8,916 nt of DNA from Spirochaetales bacterium (lineage in GTDB: Bacteria; Spirochaetota; Spirochaetia; SZUA-6). A model generated the notes under the pieces. It worked only from the letters and a program-made list of their open reading frames with translations, was not told where the DNA came from and searched no databases. This document shows, in pieces, positions 6,000 through 8,916 of this stretch. The stretch lies in the NCBI GenBank assembly GCA_003233545.1, contig QILZ01000018.1, positions 1-8,916 on the forward strand, read 5' to 3'. The first letter of the stretch is position 1, and each line of letters begins with the position of its first letter. The translations under genes were made by a program, and so were the position numbers.

Positions 6000-6815
6000 T
6001 TATCCGGTGTGTCTTTTCTTAAGAATTATATTCACTGTTTCCTCGAATCCTTTGCCGTACGGGTTTCTCGTAATATATCCGGGCAGAAATTTAAGGTCTT
6101 CAAGAAATTTCTTAATATTGGCAACTGCTACCGTATACGGAAGTTCTTTAAACATAGGCTCATCATTGGGTGAATCCCCGATAAAGACTATCCGGTCTTT
6201 TAAAGCGGACATATGTAAACCGCTCATATCGGCAAGAAACCATTTTAAACATGATACCTTGTCATAGTCGCCGAACCAGCAGTTTATATGGATACTCGAA
6301 ACCTTATATGCCGTTCCTTCCTCTTCCATGATTCTGCAGATTCTGTTTACATCATCTTTATTTAAAGGTCCTGTGTCCTCACAATAATCGATCGCAAGGT
6401 CGGAAATCCTGAAAAGCTGATCGGATGCTATCCTGCTTCCCGGAACTTCCCTTACTATCCTTTGTCCTATCTGTTTCAGTCTTCTGTTGTTTTCCCGCCT
6501 TTCTTTCCCGGAAAGAAAATAGCGTCTTTTCATTTTTTTTGTCCTGCGATCGTAGCTGAAATAGAACGAACCGTTTTCTCCTATGACTCCGGAGACAGGC
6601 CACATGCGTGCTATATGGTCGCACCAGCCTGCCGGCCTCCCGGTAACAGGTACGACACTGATTCCGTCCCTGTACAATCTCCATATTGAATCGAAAGCAT
6701 AAGAGTCTATAAGTCCGTTCGTAGTTATGGTGTCATCTATGTCGGTAAATAAAAACTTAAGGTCTCTGCAAAATTTTTCAGGAATGCGGGATACTTCTTC
6801 GGTGTTGTACTGCAT
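6000..6815 (-). CDS. HAD-superfamily (Cof/HAD-IIB-type) phosphatase
   Basis: This 271-residue cytoplasmic hydrolase has all four HAD motifs. Motif I is FTDIDDT with nucleophile D25 and acid/base D27. Motif II is VTGRP (T58). Motif III is K186 in GDYDKVSCLKW. Motif IV is IGDSPND (D214, D218). The long region between motifs II and III (about 85-180) is the type IIB cap, which in relatives accepts sugar phosphates or similar phosphate esters. The substrate is not predictable. Sucrose-phosphate- or mannosylglycerate-type phosphatases are related possibilities. The ATG at 6815 lies 14 bases after the stop of the acyltransferase gene and has no clear Shine-Dalgarno, consistent with coupled translation in a two-gene operon. 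No intrinsic terminator is visible after its stop, which is 5 bases from the opposing gene's stop. Confidence 0.88.
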   Translation of the reverse strand: MQYNTEEVSRIPEKFCRDLKFLFTDIDDTITTNGLIDSYAFDSIWRLYRDGISVVPVTGRPAGWCDHIARMWPVSGVIGENGSFYFSYDRRTKKMKRRYFLSGKERRENNRRLKQIGQRIVREVPGSRIASDQLFRISDLAIDYCEDTGPLNKDDVNRICRIMEEEGTAYKVSSIHINCWFGDYDKVSCLKWFLADMSGLHMSALKDRIVFIGDSPNDEPMFKELPYTVAVANIKKFLEDLKFLPGYITRNPYGKGFEETVNIILKKRHTG

Positions 6816-6829
6816 AAGCTTAAACCCGA

Positions 6830-7732
6830 TTATTCTTTATTAAGAAGGTTCTTTCGCATTTCTTCCGTGTTCCGGTGTATTTCTTTTAAATCCCCCATTA
6901 CCGCATCTACTACATGCTGCTTTATATCTTCTCCCGGAGTCAGACTTTTTAATACTTTCTGTCTGTAATCTCTGCATTTATTTACATCACTTACCGTGTA
7001 TATCATAATATCCGGAGCCGGAATATCTTCATCCATCTTCCCGTTGGGATTCAGCCTTAAGGTGTTTCCGTTAATTGCTATAAATACCATATAGTCATAA
7101 GATTTTATATAGGAATCGATTTCCTTCTGCCCTCTGCCCGTTGACGGGTCCCACGGCCTGTAACGGGTGCCTGCAGGGAATACTAATATTAACCTTCCCG
7201 ATTTCCTCAGTTCAAAGAGCTTCTTTAATGCCGATAAATTGATTTTTTTTCTTCTCTCCTGTGCTTCTTTTAGTTCTTCCGGGGAGCTGATATTTTCGAG
7301 TCCGCTCTTGGGGAATATTACCACCCTGGTAAATATTTCGGTAAACGAACGGACAAGCGCACTTTCCTCGTTTAATTTTACTCCCGCGATAGAAACTATC
7401 GATTTAGCTACTTTTTCTCCCCATGCACCTTCTTTTTCCATAAGGTCGTAAAAACAGGGTATATCAAAATTACTGTAGTGTTCCATAAGTATAAGGCATC
7501 TTTTGCCCTCGAGGGCAAGTTTGTAAAGCTCTTTAAGGTTGTCAAAACCGACTATTCCGCTTCCCGGGAGCATCAATTCGTGGAGAATACTCTGCATCAG
7601 ATCCTTATTTTTTATGTCTCCCTCCTGATAGACATTGCGTTCCGTAATAACTGTGTGCTTATGAGGTGCATTTTCTATCATTTTCATTATGGTTTTCTGG
7701 AATTTTTGGTTAAGTTTTTCCGTACTATCCAT
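6830..7732 (-). CDS. PlsC-like glycerolipid acyltransferase with altered FPxGTR motif
   Basis: The 300-residue protein belongs to the glycerolphosphate acyltransferase superfamily, which transfers fatty acyl groups to glycerol-3-phosphate, lysophosphatidate or related acceptors at the inner membrane. The catalytic HX4D motif is HYSNFD (H85, D90) in LILMEHYSNFDIP. The substrate-binding block is VFPAGTRYRP (184-193), where the usual Glu of FPEGTR is Ala187. A further block, FIAINGNTLRLNP, follows. No N-terminal membrane anchor is evident, so it may associate peripherally, somewhat like soluble GPATs. The start is the ATG at 7732 with GAGGT (7739-7743) 6 bases upstream. The frame extends to an ATG at 7789 but without a ribosome site. 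It is the first gene of an operon with the HAD phosphatase. Acceptor specificity (GPAT or LPAAT) is uncertain. Confidence 0.85.
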   Translation of the reverse strand: MDSTEKLNQKFQKTIMKMIENAPHKHTVITERNVYQEGDIKNKDLMQSILHELMLPGSGIVGFDNLKELYKLALEGKRCLILMEHYSNFDIPCFYDLMEKEGAWGEKVAKSIVSIAGVKLNEESALVRSFTEIFTRVVIFPKSGLENISSPEELKEAQERRKKINLSALKKLFELRKSGRLILVFPAGTRYRPWDPSTGRGQKEIDSYIKSYDYMVFIAINGNTLRLNPNGKMDEDIPAPDIMIYTVSDVNKCRDYRQKVLKSLTPGEDIKQHVVDAVMGDLKEIHRNTEEMRKNLLNKE

Positions 7733-7777
7733 CGTTTTACCTCGTTTTAATTCGTCAGGATAAATTAGAGTGAAGGT

Positions 7778-7806
7778 ATAATACATCAATTCTTAAATAA
7801 TTAAAA
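7778..7806 (-). promoter_or_regulatory. possible promoter of the acyltransferase-HAD operon
   Basis: On the minus strand TATTAT (7778-7783) matches five of six -10 bases and would start transcription near 7771, about 40 bases before the ATG at 7732. The box 17 bases upstream (TTTTAA, 7801-7806) is a poor -35. The area is very AT-rich, so chance -10 matches are expected. Confidence 0.3.
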
Positions 7807-7852
7807 GAGATTAATAAAAAGTTAAAATTAAAAAAAATGAAAAAATAAAAAG
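7793..7852. promoter_or_regulatory. A-tract-rich segment upstream of the substrate-binding-protein promoter
   Basis: About 60 bases are almost all A/T, with A-runs of 4 to 8 at 7803, 7816, 7824, 7830, 7841 and 7847, spaced roughly 6 to 13 bases apart. It ends next to the predicted -35 of the solute-binding-protein gene. Such tracts can act as an UP element for RNA polymerase or bend the DNA. It is also the upstream region of the divergent acyltransferase operon. Function is inferred from composition only. Confidence 0.4.
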
Positions 7853-7854
7853 TC

Positions 7855-7883
7855 TTTCCAAACACCGGTTTTTCTGATATGAT
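7855..7883 (+). promoter_or_regulatory. predicted extended -10 promoter of the substrate-binding-protein gene
   Basis: TGATATGAT (7875-7883) is an extended -10 (TGN plus TATGAT, five of six). TTTCCA (7855-7860) lies 17 bases upstream as a four-of-six -35. Transcription would start near 7890, leaving about 23 bases of leader with a perfect AAGGAGG. The A-rich tract directly upstream could strengthen it. High expression would suit an abundant binding protein. Confidence 0.55.
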
Positions 7884-7901
7884 ATATACAAAAAATATAT
7901 C
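7881..7901. repeat. inverted repeat GATATAT-N7-ATATATC around the predicted start point
   Basis: The two 7-base arms (7881-7887 and 7895-7901) are perfect inverted copies 7 bases apart. The left arm overlaps the -10 box and the right arm ends directly before the Shine-Dalgarno. A transcript beginning near 7890 would lack the left arm, so an operator for a regulator is more plausible than an RNA hairpin. AT-only dyads also arise by chance. Confidence 0.35.
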
Positions 7902-7912
7902 AAGGAGGCACC

Positions 7913-8916
7913 ATGAAAAAGGTACTAATTATTCTACTGGCAATGACAGTAGCTTTCTCCGCCTTTGCAGGGGGCACTAAGGAACAGCCGAAGAAGCAGG
8001 CGCCGGCTGCAGAGAAAAAAGCGGAAGCACCGGCAAAGGCACCGGCAAAACCAGCGATAAAAAATCCGGATACACTGGTTTATGCAACATACGGCACAAT
8101 CGATACGCTGGATACGGCAAAAGCCTATGACACGGCATCATGGACTATGCTCAGGGCAATGTATGATACCCTGGTAACGTACGATGGTTCATCTACCGAT
8201 AAATTTGTTCCTCTGCTTACCACGGAGATTCCGACAGTAGCTAACGGAGGAATTACCGACGGGGGCAGGACGTACAGATTTAAAGTCAGAAAGGGTGTTA
8301 AGTTTCACAATGGCGATACGCTGACACCTGAAGATATTGCATACTCGATAAAGAGAAACATGGTTTTAGACATAGGCGGCGGCCCGGACTGGATCTGGTT
8401 CTATATCTTTATGGGTACATATTCCTCCCGCGACGGCAATGGTAAAATTGTTGTTAACTTTAAGGATATAGACAAAGCGGTAACAACAGACGGCGATTAT
8501 GTTGTATTCCATCTTAAAGACCCGTTTCCTCCTTTATTGGGTGTAGTGGCAGGAGTTTGGGCTTCTGTTTACTCCAAAAATTATATAGTTTCTCACGGGG
8601 GCTGGGACGGAACAGAGGCAACATGGAAAAAATACAACAACCCCAAACAAAATACGGAGACTATGTATGATAAAGAGTGCGGCACCGGCCCGTATAAGCT
8701 CGATCGCTGGGAAAAGGGCGTGGAAATGGTTGTAACACGTTTCGACGGTTACTGGGGGCCGAAACCTGCATTGAAAAATGGAATCTACAAGGTTATTAAG
8801 GAATGGACAACGAGAAAATTGATGCTCATTCAGGGTGATGCGGATATAGCGCAAGTAGATCCTATGTATTATGCTGAAATGGATAAAGAGAAGGGATTAA
8901 CCGTATATAAAAATCT
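7913..8916 (+). CDS. family-5 ABC transporter substrate-binding protein (C-terminal part outside the window)
   Basis: The frame is open for 334 codons and runs off the right edge; full-length relatives have about 500-600 residues. It is the extracytoplasmic binding component of a peptide/nickel/opine-type importer (SBP_bac_5 family). Residues 1-19 are a Sec signal peptide (MKK, hydrophobic core, AFA) with likely cleavage before GGTKE. No Cys is present, so it is not a standard lipoprotein. Residues 24-50 are a Lys/Pro/Ala/Glu-rich linker. Family landmarks follow: LRAMYDTLVTYDG (80-92), TYRFKVRKGVKFHNGD (120-135) with LTPEDIAYSIKRN, and CGTGPYKLDRWEKG (256-269) with RFDGYWGPKP. The ligand cannot be read from this. 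The ATG at 7913 has a perfect AAGGAGG (7902-7908) 4 bases upstream. Permease and ATPase genes would be expected downstream, outside the window. Confidence 0.95.
   Translation, partial: MKKVLIILLAMTVAFSAFAGGTKEQPKKQAPAAEKKAEAPAKAPAKPAIKNPDTLVYATYGTIDTLDTAKAYDTASWTMLRAMYDTLVTYDGSSTDKFVPLLTTEIPTVANGGITDGGRTYRFKVRKGVKFHNGDTLTPEDIAYSIKRNMVLDIGGGPDWIWFYIFMGTYSSRDGNGKIVVNFKDIDKAVTTDGDYVVFHLKDPFPPLLGVVAGVWASVYSKNYIVSHGGWDGTEATWKKYNNPKQNTETMYDKECGTGPYKLDRWEKGVEMVVTRFDGYWGPKPALKNGIYKVIKEWTTRKLMLIQGDADIAQVDPMYYAEMDKEKGLTVYKN
8027..8050 (+). repeat. 12-base tandem duplication in the linker of the binding protein
   Basis: GCACCGGCAAAG (8027-8038) is followed directly by GCACCGGCAAAA (8039-8050), two copies with one mismatch, encoding APAK twice. 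It lies in the Lys/Pro/Ala linker after the signal peptide. This is in-frame and probably arose by slippage; it can vary linker length without harming the fold. Confidence 0.7.

Noticed and set aside
6379..6689. Open frames in other readings within the HAD gene, both strands
   Set aside because: The HAD motifs I-IV in the 6000-6815 minus-strand frame explain the region; the others are shadows with unlikely composition.
7777..7782. Perfect TATAAT on the plus strand as a second promoter for the binding-protein gene
   Set aside because: No -35-like box at a suitable distance, and the location is AT-rich, where TATAAT occurs readily by chance. It would also give a leader of over 120 bases, while a better-placed extended -10 exists.
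7733..7789. Nineteen-codon upstream extension of the acyltransferase from the ATG at 7789
   Set aside because: No ribosome site precedes it, while GAGGT is well placed for the ATG at 7732. The added residues come from AT-rich leader sequence.
8534..8854. Minus-strand open frame opposite the substrate-binding protein
   Set aside because: The plus-strand frame carries the family-5 binding-protein landmarks through the same stretch; the reverse frame has no family features.
1..8916. CRISPR arrays, insertion sequences, tRNA/rRNA genes, phage or defence genes
   Set aside because: No regularly spaced repeats, transposase motifs, terminal inverted repeats or RNA-gene signatures were seen. Genes fill nearly all the sequence with coherent core-type functions.

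Overview
The window most likely comes from a spirochaete (Spirochaetota) chromosome. The best clue is the exported solute-binding protein at the right edge, whose N-terminus (cleavage near AFA-GGTKE) is a style common in that phylum. Moderate-to-low GC, Shine-Dalgarno sites of AGGAG/AAGGAGG type and a bacterial-type ProRS fit but do not prove it. The genus cannot be read from the sequence. There is no sign of a mobile element, CRISPR array, rRNA or tRNA gene. This looks like ordinary core chromosome with a few less usual genes.

Layout, left to right. (1) 1-506, minus strand: 5' part of a DUF434/DUF5616-type gene that runs off the left edge. (2) 573-1843, plus strand: a compact operon of an excisionase/MerR-like HTH fused to a receiver domain, an overlapping stand-alone receiver, and an acylphosphatase with a TTG start. 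It is preceded by a near-consensus promoter (491-518) and a hairpin that contains the first gene's Shine-Dalgarno. (3) A strong hairpin terminator (1900-1926) separates this operon from the convergent enolase gene (1947-3242, minus). (4) Enolase and prolyl-tRNA synthetase (3380-5080, plus) diverge from a 137-base region with back-to-back TTGAC-type -35 boxes. The proS promoter sits so close to the ATG that the message is probably leaderless. (5) proS is followed after 8 bases by an UPF0158-GNAT fusion gene (5089-5994). (6) Convergent to it, with only 5 bases between stop codons, is a minus-strand pair: a PlsC-like acyltransferase (6830-7732) and a HAD-IIB phosphatase (6000-6815). (7) 7913 to the right edge, plus strand: a family-5 (peptide/nickel type) ABC transporter substrate-binding protein, truncated by the window. 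A 180-base AT-rich divergent region lies upstream of it.

How the genes may work together. Enolase (glycolysis) and ProRS (translation) are housekeeping. The two receivers have no histidine kinase beside them. They sit with an enzyme that hydrolyses acyl phosphates, the same bond class as aspartyl phosphate in a receiver and as acetyl phosphate, which can phosphorylate receivers. A functional link is attractive but is inference. The acyltransferase-phosphatase pair may act on lipid or phosphate-ester metabolism, again inferred only. Nothing in the window is an obvious new defence or mobile system. The points most worth following are the receiver/acylphosphatase cassette, the UPF0158-GNAT fusion, the apparently leaderless proS and the altered acyltransferase motif.
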